NCBI GenBank assembly: GCA_036788195.1
Contig: DAIQNX010000005.1
Span: forward strand, 1-64,000
Reading direction: 5' to 3'
Length of the DNA: 64,000 nucleotides
Source: CALFXN01 sp937957815
GTDB lineage: Bacteria > Synergistota > Synergistia > Synergistales > Aminobacteriaceae
In this document: positions 24,316 to 33,661 of the stretch, in pieces
Numbering within the stretch: the stretch's first letter is position 1
How the letters are laid out: each line of letters begins with the position of its first letter
Notes under the pieces: generated by a model
Database searches by the model: none
Seen by the model: only the letters and a program-made list of their open reading frames with translations
What the model was told of the DNA's origin: nothing
Position numbers and translations under genes: made by a program

Positions 24316-24418
24316 ATTTCCGTATTTCCTCGCATGTTGGCTGGCTTTGAAGTATGATACCCTCGCTTTCGATCCGGAAGCATTCAAGACACACACCAAT
24401 CGGAGGAGGAACCTCAAC

Positions 24419-25318
24419 GTGAAACGAATCAGCGCATGTGCTTCTGCAGCGATTATGGTCCTTGCGGCCTGCGGTTTTGCTCTGGCCGAAGCTCCCGTGT
24501 CCCCGGACGCCGCCCCTGCGGCGGTGACGGCTCCGTCTCCCGCCCGTCCCGCTCCGGAAACCGTCCTTGCGAAGGTCGGCGACAGGGAGATCCGGGAAAA
24601 GGACGTCGACGACATCCTCGCGACGCTCGATCCGCAGCGCGCTGCGATGTACGACACCGAGCGTGGGCGGAAGGCCGTCCTCGACGAAGTGATCACGATG
24701 GAGGTCTTCTCGCTCTGGGGGAAGGAAAACGATGTCGAGAAGGATCCGGAGTTTTCCAGGGCTCTCGACGCGATGCGCAAGGATCTCGTCCGCTCGTTCG
24801 CCGTGAAGCGTCTTTTCAGGGACGTCGCGGTATCCGATCAGGACGCCAAGATGTTTTACGACAAGAATCAATCGGCGTTCGCGGTTCCCGAGAGCGTGAA
24901 GGTGAGCCATGTTCTCGTCAAGGAAGAGGCCGAGGCGAAAAAGGTGCTCGACGAAATCAAGGGCGGGCTCGCTTTCGAGGAGGCCGCGAAGAAGTATTCC
25001 TCATGCCCGTCGAAGGAGCAGGGCGGGGATCTCGGCTACATCCAGAAGGGGCAGACCGTTCCCGAGTTCGAGACCGTTGCCTTCGCGCTGAAGAAGGACG
25101 AGATGTCTGCGCCCGTGAAGACGCAGTTCGGATGGCACGTCATCAAGCTCTTCGACAGGAAGGCCCCGGGAACGAAACCGTTCGCGGACGTGAAGGATGA
25201 AATCAAGACCGAACTGCTGAAAGACAAAAAGACGAAGCTGTATACCGACGAGGTCGCGAAGCTTCGCGAAAAGTACAAGGTCGAAGTCGTTTCGGCCGAC
25301 GTCGCGCCGAAGAAATAG
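24419..25318 (+). CDS. PpiC-type peptidyl-prolyl isomerase / foldase, probable lipoprotein
   Basis: 299 residues. GTG 24419 is chosen for its GGAGGAGGA ribosome site and because it starts a signal sequence with a perfect lipobox (VLAAC near residue 18). After an Ala/Pro linker comes a SurA-like N-domain, then a parvulin domain from about 170 (VKVSHVLVKEEAEAKKVLDEI, CPSKEQGGDLGYIQKGQTVPEFE, TQFGWHVIKLF). It would help fold exported proteins, like PrsA or SurA. A charged C-terminal helix follows. Confidence 0.9.
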   Translation: MKRISACASAAIMVLAACGFALAEAPVSPDAAPAAVTAPSPARPAPETVLAKVGDREIREKDVDDILATLDPQRAAMYDTERGRKAVLDEVITMEVFSLWGKENDVEKDPEFSRALDAMRKDLVRSFAVKRLFRDVAVSDQDAKMFYDKNQSAFAVPESVKVSHVLVKEEAEAKKVLDEIKGGLAFEEAAKKYSSCPSKEQGGDLGYIQKGQTVPEFETVAFALKKDEMSAPVKTQFGWHVIKLFDRKAPGTKPFADVKDEIKTELLKDKKTKLYTDEVAKLREKYKVEVVSADVAPKK

Positions 25319-25341
25319 CGCGCCGGACTCGAAAGGACGCC

Positions 25342-25383
25342 AACGGAAAAAGGCCCGGGGTCAGCCCGGACCTTTTTCCGTTT
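25342..25383. terminator. Bidirectional terminator after the PpiC gene
   Basis: Eighteen-base arms starting AACGGAAAAAGG and ending CCTTTTTCCGTT, with one mismatch and a 5-base loop. A T-rich arm follows in both directions. The last codons of the decayed HD-GYP gene run into it. Confidence 0.85.
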
Positions 25384-26060
25384 CCTCCTCGAGAATCCTG
25401 ATGAAGTGAACCACGAGTTTACGGACGGTCGTTCGTCATGGCGTCGAACGCGGCGGCGAGCGCGAGCATCCTGCATTCGAGCGGGATGTCGTGTTTGCTG
25501 AGGCCGATCGGATAGCCGCTTCCGTCCCGGCACTCGTGGTGTTTCAGGATCCAGTCGGCGACCGGAAGCACGTCGGGAGTCGAAAGCGCGATCCTGTGCC
25601 CGATCTCCGAGTGTCCCCTCATGACGACGAGTTCCTCCTTTGTGAGCGGACGGGGCTTGAAGAGGATGCTGTCGGGGACGCCGACCTTGCCGATGTCGTG
25701 GAACTTCGCGAAGAGCGTGAGGTCGGCGCGCAGCCGTCCGGAGAAGCCGAGAGACGTAGCGAGCCTGTCGACGTGGCACTGAAGGCGGTCGGCGTGTCCC
25801 TCCGTAATGAAGTCCCTCGCTTCGAGCATCGTCATGACCGTGTGGACGAGCGGATTGTGCGTTATCGGCTTCCCTGAACGGTTCCGTCGGGTTGAACCCC
25901 TGTTCGTACGCGACCGCGAACCCCATCGAAAGACTCAGATAGCTCTCCCCCATGGTCGTGTTGTACTTCCCGACGTGTGTCTGGATGTCGCGACAGATGC
26001 GCTCGAGTTTGAGCCCGTCTTCCCTTCCGGAGTCTCGTGTAACAGGTCTTCCGAAATGAG
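25361..26060 (-). pseudogene. Remnant of a GGDEF/HD-GYP signalling protein
   Basis: Three pieces in different frames give one recognisable protein. Piece one has DGLKLERICRDIQTHVGKYN and YLSLSMGFAVAYEQGFNP, the end of a GGDEF-like domain. Piece two, from about 25835, is most of an HD-GYP domain: EARDFITEGHADRL, FAKFHDIGKVGVP and HHECRDGSGYP, with catalytic residues intact. It breaks after MTNDRP, and the expected C-terminal FIRILEEE appears in another frame, ending at 25361. Expected segments are missing at each junction, so deletions as well as frameshifts occurred. Formerly it would have hydrolysed c-di-GMP. Confidence 0.75.
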
Positions 26061-26645
26061 TGCTCCCCCAAGCCGATGAGTCTGTCGAGAAGGTCGCGTT
26101 CCGCCGAGACTGTGGGTGGCCGCGCGGACGTCCGTAAACGGCGAATGGACGTGGGAAACGTACGCTTCGACGGCGTGCGTGAGAGAGTCCATTCCCGTGA
26201 ATGCCGTGAGTGTGGGCGAAAGGGTCGTCAGCGGAAACGGATCGATGAGCGCGACGTCCGGGACGAGGGCCTTGCTGACGAGCTCCATTTTGACGCGACG
26301 TGTCGTATCGGCGATGATCGAAAACTGGGAGACGTCCGCCGAGCTGCCGGCCGTCGTCGGAATGCGGATGAGAGGCGTCGTCGCCGCGCTCACGAGATCG
26401 ATGCCCTCCCAGTCCGAGATCCTGCCGCCATTCGAGGCGATGATTCCGATCCCCTTCGCGCAGTCCTCGGAGACCCGCTTCGTCCAGCCGGTTCGACGGA
26501 CGCCGGGATCGGAAACGAGAAAGATGCGGGGCGCTCCGGAATTCCTGGCGTACTGCCCCGCAAGATCCATGGTGCCCATGCCGAATATGAACTCGGGAGC
26601 GCCGAATTTGCGGAGTCCGACCATGGGTGTCATGACGACGCCCAC
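26061..26645 (-). pseudogene. Remnant of an iron-containing alcohol dehydrogenase domain
   Basis: The N-terminus is intact behind a good ribosome site (GAAAGGAGAG), with KFGAPEFIFGMGTMDLAGQYA. The NAD-binding GGGSPxD segment is missing between TKRV and EDCAKGIGIIASNGG. After that IRIPTTAGSSADVSQFSI, VPDVALIDPFPL and TGMDSLTHAVEAYVS are well preserved. A second gap joins SPFTDV directly to a THSLGG-like segment that normally lies about 80 residues later, and the frame then degenerates. It may have been one gene with the HD-GYP remnant that follows, since no start site is visible between them. Confidence 0.75.
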
Positions 26646-26675
26646 TCTCCTTTCACTGCCGCATCCGGAGCCCTT

Positions 26676-27914
26676 TTACCGTTCCTGTCTGCCCGAAAAC
26701 GAGAACGTGTCGCGACCGCTCTCCTTCGCGCGGTACATTGCCGCATCGGCGCGCCGCATAAGCGTCTGGACCGAATCTCCGTCATCGGGGAAGAAGCTGA
26801 TGCCGATGCTTCCGGTAACACTGAGCGTATGCTCTCCGATACGGATCTCCCGGCTCACGGAGCGGATCAGGCGATCCGCGACCGTGGCGGCCTCGTTCGG
26901 TGCGGTCAGGCAGGGAACCGCGAACATGAACTCGTCCCCTCCCATACGGGCGACGGTATCCATGTCGCGGACGTTTCCGCGCAGCCGGTTCGCGATCTCG
27001 ACGAGCAGGAGATCGCCCACGTCGTGCCCGAGCGTGTCGTTGATCTGCTTGAAGGAATCGAGATCGAGAAACATCACGGCGACGAGCGTTTTCGTCCGGC
27101 GTGCGAGCGCGATGGCCTGCTCGAGACGATCATGGAAAAGAACCCGACTCGGCAGGCCGGTCAGCGAATCGTGCGTTGCCATGTAGCGCAGTTCCTCTTC
27201 GACGCGTTTGCGTTCCGCCACCTCGCGCGTGAGTTCCGCGTTCGTCGCCTCGAGCTCGAATGTCCGCGCGCGGACCTGTTCCTCGAGCCGGTCCCGCAAC
27301 GATATCAGTTCGGCTTCCGATCGTTCGAGGCTCGCGATTTTTTCCTCGAGATGCGTGTTCAGTGCGACGATCCTGCGCGTGAGAAGGAATGATTCGAGAA
27401 CCTCGGCGGTCGTCGCGAGGACGATGGAGAGGAAGTCCGGGTATGGAGCGACTTCGTCGAGATCCTGCGAGTCGTCGAGTTCGGCCATGCATAAACCGAG
27501 GATTCGCGTGGGGGTGGCGAGGGCGTTCAGGAGAATCCGCCTCGTCCTGTCCGACGAGGAGACGATGACCGGTTTTTCGCGTCGCAGCGTCCACGCGATC
27601 GTACGGTCCTGGATCAGCGGGATTTTTTCCGTCTCGAAGAAATCAGCGGCGTCGGCCGGTTCGCAGTGGACGAGCCGGAAGTTCATCTCTTCCTCTTCCG
27701 CGATGTAGAAGCAGATCGAATGCACGGAGATGATCGTTCGGACCCGTACGGTCGCTTCCTTCAGAATGGCTTCGACGGAATCGAGACCGTTGATGCACCG
27801 GGCGAAGTTGCCGATGTTCACGGCGACATCGAGGCTCTCGATGATCGCGCGGCGTTCCTGCATCAGGTGTTCGAGGCGGCGCTCGAGTTCCCCCGCGTCG
27901 AGTTCCGGGGTCAC
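26676..27914 (-). CDS. GAF-like sensor diguanylate cyclase
   Basis: 412 residues, GTG 27914 with AAAGGAGGG 7 bases upstream and overlapping the HDOD stop by 4 bases. The N-terminal 190 residues resemble a GAF sensor. A coiled coil follows (about 200-245, THLEEKIASLERSEAELISL onward), then a GGDEF domain with HDSLTGLPSRVLFHDRLEQA, FLDLDSFKQINDTLGHDVGD and RMGGDEF. It should make c-di-GMP. An RxxD inhibitory site is not obvious five residues before GGDEF, where VRDMD sits instead. Confidence 0.9.
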   Translation of the reverse strand: MTPELDAGELERRLEHLMQERRAIIESLDVAVNIGNFARCINGLDSVEAILKEATVRVRTIISVHSICFYIAEEEEMNFRLVHCEPADAADFFETEKIPLIQDRTIAWTLRREKPVIVSSSDRTRRILLNALATPTRILGLCMAELDDSQDLDEVAPYPDFLSIVLATTAEVLESFLLTRRIVALNTHLEEKIASLERSEAELISLRDRLEEQVRARTFELEATNAELTREVAERKRVEEELRYMATHDSLTGLPSRVLFHDRLEQAIALARRTKTLVAVMFLDLDSFKQINDTLGHDVGDLLLVEIANRLRGNVRDMDTVARMGGDEFMFAVPCLTAPNEAATVADRLIRSVSREIRIGEHTLSVTGSIGISFFPDDGDSVQTLMRRADAAMYRAKESGRDTFSFSGRQER

Positions 27915-29173
27915 TGGTCTCCCTCCTTTCCGAGGAAAAGCGCGAGTATCTCCGAGATCTGGCGCTCCGCCTGCATGATCGCGGGAGCGATCGCGCTCGG
28001 AGGAAAGTGTACGGCATCCCATGCGTCGGGTGCCACTTCCGGCACGAAGAACGATCCGGATCGCCCCATGCGGAGTCCGATCGTCGTGATGTCGGCGAGC
28101 GTGAGAATCGCCGACTCCGTGACGTTCTTCGACTCCTCCGGCCGGTGATGGAAGAGGACGATCTGCTCAAGCATCGACGGGAAGCCCCATTCGTGGAGCA
28201 GCACTCCTCCGACCGTCGCGTGGTCGTATCCGATGACCTGTTGCTCGGCGATGTGGATCGGCAGTCGTCTGCGGACCGAGAGGCGGATCGAGGCGATCAT
28301 GTGCCGCGGCATTGCCTCGATCATGACGAGTCGTCCGATGTCGTGGAGAATGCCCGCGACGAAGTGGCGCTCCTCGGAAAGGCCTACTTCGAGGGACGCG
28401 TAGATTCGTGCGAATACGCCGCACGCGATGGAGTGTTTCCAGAAGGATTGCATGCCGAATACGTCTTCGGGGACGTCCCTGAACGCTGAGATCACGGAGA
28501 TTCCGATGGCGAGCGTGCTCAGTTCGTTGACGCCGATGATCGCGACGGCCCTCGGAATCGAGTCGATCCTCGCGGGGAAGCCGTAGAACGAGCTGTTGAC
28601 GAGTTTCAGGAGTTTCGCCGCGAGGCTCGTGTCTTTCGAAACGACGTCGGCGATATGGTGGGCGGAGCTCTTGGGCGACGCGAGAACCTGAGAGATCTGG
28701 AAGTAGATGTCGGGGAACGACGACAGTCGCGTGGAGTCGCTCACGAGGTCGTGAATAGCGGGGACCCGTTCGTCGTCGTACGAAACCGCCTTTGCGGAAT
28801 CCCGGAACAACTCGTGGGGTTCGAAATCGCCGAACGAGTCGCCGTTCGCGTATCGTTTCGCGGACTCGAGGAGTACCTGGCGCCGGAGTTCCCCGCCGAA
28901 CGGGGTCGCGGGAGGCGACGAAAAAAGATACTCTGTCCGTTCCTCCGCCTTCCGGAGGATCTCCGGATCTATCCGGGACATTTCGCGTTTTGCGATATCC
29001 TCCTCCGAGATTCCTTCCACATCGGCTTCGGAGATGCCCCAGATCTTGATCGTCTGGATGCTCTTTCCCGTCAGGACGGCTCCGCGGGGCAGAATGAGAA
29101 TCCCTCTCGGTCCCAGAAGATCTGCTGTCAACTTCATGCCCGGCGTGAGATTGTCCGTATGAACTCTTCCCAT
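27911..29173 (-). CDS. HDOD-domain signalling protein
   Basis: 420 residues from ATG 29173. The first 100 or so residues resemble the N-terminal DUF3391/response-like part of HD proteins (TPGMKLTADLLGPRGILILPRGAVLTGKSI). The HDOD domain follows from about 140: FQISQVLASPKSSAHHIADVVSKDTSLAAKLLKLVNSSFYG, a GILHDIGRLVMIEAMP HD pair, and HATVGGVLLHEWGFP. HDOD proteins act as non-enzymatic or weakly enzymatic scaffolds in c-di-GMP and stress signalling. First gene of a three-gene operon whose third member is decayed. Confidence 0.87.
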   Translation of the reverse strand: MGRVHTDNLTPGMKLTADLLGPRGILILPRGAVLTGKSIQTIKIWGISEADVEGISEEDIAKREMSRIDPEILRKAEERTEYLFSSPPATPFGGELRRQVLLESAKRYANGDSFGDFEPHELFRDSAKAVSYDDERVPAIHDLVSDSTRLSSFPDIYFQISQVLASPKSSAHHIADVVSKDTSLAAKLLKLVNSSFYGFPARIDSIPRAVAIIGVNELSTLAIGISVISAFRDVPEDVFGMQSFWKHSIACGVFARIYASLEVGLSEERHFVAGILHDIGRLVMIEAMPRHMIASIRLSVRRRLPIHIAEQQVIGYDHATVGGVLLHEWGFPSMLEQIVLFHHRPEESKNVTESAILTLADITTIGLRMGRSGSFFVPEVAPDAWDAVHFPPSAIAPAIMQAERQISEILALFLGKEGDQ

Positions 29174-29279
29174 GGCGGCTCCCTCTCTTCCTGAAGCATG
29201 TCGAAGCTTCATGCGGGACACAAACCGATATGATAGGATAATCATATAACGATCCCCGACAGGAGGAAAGCGCCCGGCA

Positions 29280-29798
29280 ATGGATTTCATCGGACTTGCG
29301 CTGATTTTTTTCGCGAGAATTCTCGACGTGAGCTGTTCGACGGTCCGCATCCTGCTCCTTGTCAGGGGGAGGCGTCTGCTTGCCGCATCGATCGGTTTCT
29401 TCGAAGTGATGGTATATCTTCTTGTTCTCGGCAGGATTCTCGGTGGCGGACGAACGCTTTCGTTCCCCGAACTCGTGGCGTATTGCGGCGGGTTCGCGTC
29501 GGGGACGTACTTCGGATCTCTTGTCGAAGAACGGATCATGAACGCGTTCGTCATGCTCGAATTGATCCTGGAGTTCGGTCCGGAGACGGATGCGCTCGTG
29601 GCACGCATCAGGGCCGAGGGGCACGGAGCGACGGTCATCTACGGGGAGGGGCGCGACGGTGCGAAGGCTGTGGTGAAGGTCATCTGCCGCAGGAAAGATA
29701 TTTCGTCGATCGCCGGAATCATCGGAGACCGCGGATTCGTCGCCATTTCGGACGTGAAGGGCTGCTGGGGCGGACAATTCAGGATGCACCGGAAGTAG
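29280..29798 (+). CDS. UPF0316 / DUF2179 family membrane protein
   Basis: 172 residues. Three hydrophobic helices in the first 95 residues, with ARILDVSCSTVRILLLVRGRR and FASGTYFGSLVEERI, the wording of the UPF0316 family. A cytoplasmic DUF2179 ferredoxin-like domain follows (GHGATVIYGEGRDGAKAVV, ICRRKDISSI). Function in this family is not established; nucleotide binding has been suggested for DUF2179. Confidence 0.85.
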   Translation: MDFIGLALIFFARILDVSCSTVRILLLVRGRRLLAASIGFFEVMVYLLVLGRILGGGRTLSFPELVAYCGGFASGTYFGSLVEERIMNAFVMLELILEFGPETDALVARIRAEGHGATVIYGEGRDGAKAVVKVICRRKDISSIAGIIGDRGFVAISDVKGCWGGQFRMHRK

Positions 29799-29808
29799 AG
29801 GGATGTCC

Positions 29809-31488
29809 ATGGATGATCAGATGGAACGGTATGTTCAGCTCGAACGCGACGCCGCCAGATGGAAACGCGAGGAAAAGGCGTTGCGCGAGATGGAGCGGCG
29901 ATTCTACGCGGTATTCGACAATCCGCTCTTTCTCGCTCTCGTTGTCGTCAGGGGGCGCATCCGCCAGATGAACCGGCGCTCGGAGGATGTCCTCGGTTTT
30001 TCGCTTCGCGACCGTCCCGGTGCGGATCTCGCGAATCTTCTTGCGCCGGGCAGCGCGCGCGTCGCTGAAACGCTTCTCGATTCGAGGTCGGGGACGGAGA
30101 CGGCCTCGCTGCGCATCCGGAGCGAAAAGGGTGCCGAGAGGTGGCTCGATGTCGTGTCCCTTCCGGTCGAGTATTCCGGTGAAAGCGCCCGGCTTCTCCT
30201 CGCTTTCGACGCGACGGAAAGGGAATCCGTCCGTTCGGAGCTTCGCACGGCGGGAGCGACTCGTGAAGCGGCGCTGCGATCTCTCTTCGCGGAGGATTCC
30301 GGTCTGAACGGAGCGCTTCTTGACCGCGAGGGAAGGATTCTCGCGGCCGGAGGCGGCTTCCGGAGAGCGTGCGACGAATACTTCGGTCTGGATGCCGGAG
30401 TGGGAACGCCGCTCTTCGATGTCCTGCCGGATTCGACGGTCGTGACGCTGAAGAATCTCTGGCAATCGGCTCTTTCAGGCGCGGATGTCTGCGGGAGTAC
30501 CGATTCCGGCATGAATCTCGATGTCTGCTTCGTCCCGCTCACCGGAGAAAACGGGGACGTCTCCGCCGTCATGCTCTCTCTCTCCCGCGGAAACGCGGCC
30601 GCCCCTGCGCCGGAGCGGGAATCAGGGGACGACGCCTCTGCGGAGGACACGCTTCGCGACGCGGCGGAACGGGTTCCCGTCATTCTCGGAACCCTGCGCG
30701 TCTCGGAGGGGGTCTCGGTTGCGGGGAACGGTGCCTTCCGGGAGACGTTCGGCATCACGTCTTCCGGGATGATTCCGATGGATCCCGCCCGTTTCTTCAG
30801 GACGGGCGACGAATGGAACGCCTTCCTGACCGAGCTTCGGAAGGAGCGGGATGCCTGCGTTTTCCCGGTGTGTTTCCTGACCGGAGGAAAATCGCGAAAG
30901 TTTCTCTTCCGCGGTCGCAGAGGAACGGAGGAAGGAAATATGGCCTTCGTCCTCGATGATGTTCGGGAGGACGGGACGTCCGTTCCGCAAGAGGCGCGGC
31001 CGCAGCGCGAGGACCCGAACGATCCCGCGACCGGGCTCCCGGGGCCGGTCGCCTTCGAACCGGTCATCGCCCGCGAGGTGACGCGTTCGGAGCGGTATCG
31101 CGGGAGCCTCTCCCTGCTCCTGCTTCGCATCGACGGATACGAGTCCCTGCCGGACCGGATGTCGGAGGGAACCCGCAACGGCGTTCTCCGGGAGTTCACG
31201 GCCCTGCTGAAGGCGCGCATCCGCCCGAACGATTTCCTCGGGCGGTGGAAGGACGGCGCCTTCGCGATCCTCACGCCGCTCGGCGCGACATCGGCGATCC
31301 AGCTTGCCGAGAAGATCCGCGACCTCGTGAATCACTACAAGTTCTCGGGCGATATCCGCCTCACGGCCTCGCTCGGAGTGGCCGAACACTGCGCGGGAGA
31401 GGGAGCCTCCGACCTCGCGGAGCGTGCCGCCGGGGCGCTCGGTGAGGCGTTCTCGTCGGGCGGGGACCAGGTCCGGGCCGCTTCGTGA
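29809..31488 (+). CDS. PAS-sensor protein with degenerate GGDEF domain
   Basis: 559 residues. ATG 29809 fits the AGAGGG site better than ATG 29803. A short coiled coil (LERDAARWKREEKALREMER) leads to a PAS domain (FYAVFDNPLFLALVV, RIRQMNRRSEDVLGFS) and further PAS-like regions. The C-terminal 160 residues are a GGDEF fold (ATGLPGPVAFEPVIAREVTRSERYRGSLSLLLLRIDGYE) in which the signature reads RWKDGAFAIL near residue 480. With GGDEF lost, it cannot be a cyclase and is more likely a binding or allosteric module. Starts 10 bases after the UPF0316 gene. Confidence 0.8.
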   Translation: MDDQMERYVQLERDAARWKREEKALREMERRFYAVFDNPLFLALVVVRGRIRQMNRRSEDVLGFSLRDRPGADLANLLAPGSARVAETLLDSRSGTETASLRIRSEKGAERWLDVVSLPVEYSGESARLLLAFDATERESVRSELRTAGATREAALRSLFAEDSGLNGALLDREGRILAAGGGFRRACDEYFGLDAGVGTPLFDVLPDSTVVTLKNLWQSALSGADVCGSTDSGMNLDVCFVPLTGENGDVSAVMLSLSRGNAAAPAPERESGDDASAEDTLRDAAERVPVILGTLRVSEGVSVAGNGAFRETFGITSSGMIPMDPARFFRTGDEWNAFLTELRKERDACVFPVCFLTGGKSRKFLFRGRRGTEEGNMAFVLDDVREDGTSVPQEARPQREDPNDPATGLPGPVAFEPVIAREVTRSERYRGSLSLLLLRIDGYESLPDRMSEGTRNGVLREFTALLKARIRPNDFLGRWKDGAFAILTPLGATSAIQLAEKIRDLVNHYKFSGDIRLTASLGVAEHCAGEGASDLAERAAGALGEAFSSGGDQVRAAS

Positions 31489-31589
31489 CGCGACCAGACG
31501 TCGCGGTGTTCTATAATACGGGGCGTGTGACAGAGGAGCGTCCGCGCGAAGATCCGTCGTCGCGGACGGACGTGTGAGGGGGAAGGTTC

Positions 31590-32237
31590 ATGGGACGGGT
31601 TCGAATCGTAGTCGAGGGGATGACCGCGAGCGGGAAATCCACGGTCGTCGATCTCTTGGCGGAACGTCTGGGGCTGAAGGTGATGCCGGAGGAGTTCAGG
31701 GATCAGTACGATCTCCTGAGGCGATTCCACCACGAGCGGCGATGGGCGTTCCCGATGCAGCTCAACTTTCTGGTGACGCGTTTCGCGCAGTATCTCTGCG
31801 CCACGGAAGAGGAATCCTACGTCCTCGACCGGAGCATCTTCGGCGACAAGATCTACGCGACGCTCTACCATCGCCTCGGGTACTTCAGCGACAGCCAGTA
31901 CGGAATGTATCTCACGCTCTACGACAACATGATCCGCCATCTGGTCATGCCGGATCTCCTCGTCGTGCTCCACTGCCCGTTCGACGAGATCATGCGGCGC
32001 ATCCTGCTGCGCGGGCGCGAGGACGAGATCAGCGCGGGCGAAGCGTACTGGCGCGAACTCTATCACGCCTATTCGCGCTTCCTCGAGGTCGTCCGCTCGG
32101 AAGTGGCGACGCCGCGCGTCCTCGAACTCGATCTTTCCGATCCGGGTTTCATCAGAAGCCCCGGTCGCATCGACGCTTTCCTGTCCGAGGTCCGCCGAAT
32201 GCTGGCGGACGCGGATTCGGAGAGAATTCCGACGTAA
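31590..32237 (+). CDS. Deoxynucleoside kinase family protein
   Basis: 215 residues. P-loop EGMTASGKST, the deoxynucleoside-kinase DRS motif in VLDRSIFGDKIYA, and a LID-like Arg-rich segment (RRILLRGREDE). It phosphorylates a deoxynucleoside (dA, dG or dC) to save nucleotides for DNA. A TATAAT at 31512-31517 may be its -10. First of a four-gene run ending with truD. Confidence 0.88.
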   Translation: MGRVRIVVEGMTASGKSTVVDLLAERLGLKVMPEEFRDQYDLLRRFHHERRWAFPMQLNFLVTRFAQYLCATEEESYVLDRSIFGDKIYATLYHRLGYFSDSQYGMYLTLYDNMIRHLVMPDLLVVLHCPFDEIMRRILLRGREDEISAGEAYWRELYHAYSRFLEVVRSEVATPRVLELDLSDPGFIRSPGRIDAFLSEVRRMLADADSERIPT

Positions 32238-32250
32238 GGACGTGATGCAA

Positions 32251-33627
32251 ATGTACGATGCCGTCATCGTGGGGACAGGCCCTGCCGGCATCTTCGCCGC
32301 GCTCGAGCTTGTCGGGGCGGGGAAAAAGGTCCTGATGGCGGACAAGGGGCGGATCGTCAGCGAGCGGACGTGCCCGATCGTCGAAGGTCGGTCGAAGGTA
32401 TGCCTCAACTGCGCCTCGTGCGCGATCGTATCGGGGTGGGGCGGCGCGGGTTCCGCGTCGGACGGCAAACTGACGCTGACGACCGGCTTCGGAGGCAATC
32501 TCGAGGAGAGCATCGGCGAGGTTCGCCTCGCGGACCTGATTTCGTACGTCGATTCCCGCTTCGTGGAATTCGGCGTCGAGAACCACTGCTACAGTCCCGA
32601 GGGGGCCGTCGTCAGGGAGACGATCCGGAAGGCCGCGGGCATCGGGATCAAGATTCTTCCCGCGCGGATCCGGCACATCGGAACCGACGCGTCGCGAGTC
32701 GTTCTGAACAACATGTACGAGTTCCTTCGCGAGCGATGCGATGTCCTCATGAACACGACCGTTTCGGATATCCTCGTCGAGGAAGGGGAAGCGAGGGGAA
32801 TCGTCCTCGCCGACGGGACCGTGTACCGGGGAACGCGGATCATCGTGGCGCCGGGACGCGAAGGAGCGTCGTGGCTCCAGAGGATCGTCGACCGGCTCAA
32901 CCTGCCGATCGCCTCGATGCCCGTCGACATCGGCGTGCGCGTCGAGGTCCCGGACAGCGTCTGTTCCGATCTGACCGAACACTTCTACGAAGTCAAGTGC
33001 CTGTACAATACTCCGACGTTCGATGACCGCTGCCGGACGTTCTGCATGAATCCGTCGGGATTCGTCGTTTACGAGTACAACAAGGAGCACGACCTCGTGA
33101 CCGTGAACGGACACAGCCTCAAGAACACGAAATCGAACAACACGAACTTCTCGATCCTCGTGACGAAGAACTTCACCCAGCCGTTCAGCGATCCGATCGG
33201 GTACGCGACGCACGTCGCCAAGCTCGCGAACATGCTCGCGGGCGGCGGCATCCTCGTTCAGCGCCTCGGCGACCTTCGGGACGGACGGAGGTCGACGCAG
33301 TCGCGCATCGAGCGCGGGATGATCGTCCCGACGGCCAACGCGCAGCCCGGCGACCTGAGTCTCGTACTGCCGCACCGCTACCTCACGGACATCGTCGAGT
33401 TTCTCGACGCGCTCAACGTCATCATGCCGGGCGTGAACCAGAACGACACCCTTCTCTACGGTGTCGAGATCAAGCTCTATTCGCTGCGCCTCAGACTGAA
33501 GGAGACGCTCGAGGTTCCGGTCGTGAAAAACCTCTTCATGGTGGGAGACGGCGCCGGTGTCAGCCGCGGGATCATCCAGGCGGCGGCGAGCGGCGTCGTG
33601 GCCGCGCGGGCGATCCTCGCGGCATAG
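32251..33627 (+). CDS. FAD-dependent oxidoreductase (COG2509-like)
   Basis: About 458 residues. In-frame starts at GTG 32242, ATG 32245 and ATG 32251 compete; 32251 is best spaced from AAGGA. The FAD Rossmann motif is YDAVIVGTGPAGIFAALEL. A Cys-rich stretch near 50 (CPIVEGRSKVCLNCASC) leads into GWGGAGSASDGKLTLT, typical of this uncharacterised dehydrogenase family. A second FAD-contact motif is FMVGDGAGVSRGIIQAAASG at the C-terminus. Substrate unknown. Confidence 0.85.
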   Translation: MYDAVIVGTGPAGIFAALELVGAGKKVLMADKGRIVSERTCPIVEGRSKVCLNCASCAIVSGWGGAGSASDGKLTLTTGFGGNLEESIGEVRLADLISYVDSRFVEFGVENHCYSPEGAVVRETIRKAAGIGIKILPARIRHIGTDASRVVLNNMYEFLRERCDVLMNTTVSDILVEEGEARGIVLADGTVYRGTRIIVAPGREGASWLQRIVDRLNLPIASMPVDIGVRVEVPDSVCSDLTEHFYEVKCLYNTPTFDDRCRTFCMNPSGFVVYEYNKEHDLVTVNGHSLKNTKSNNTNFSILVTKNFTQPFSDPIGYATHVAKLANMLAGGGILVQRLGDLRDGRRSTQSRIERGMIVPTANAQPGDLSLVLPHRYLTDIVEFLDALNVIMPGVNQNDTLLYGVEIKLYSLRLRLKETLEVPVVKNLFMVGDGAGVSRGIIQAAASGVVAARAILAA

Positions 33628-33661
33628 AACGGGACTATCGGAAACGAAAGGTGGACGTGAC

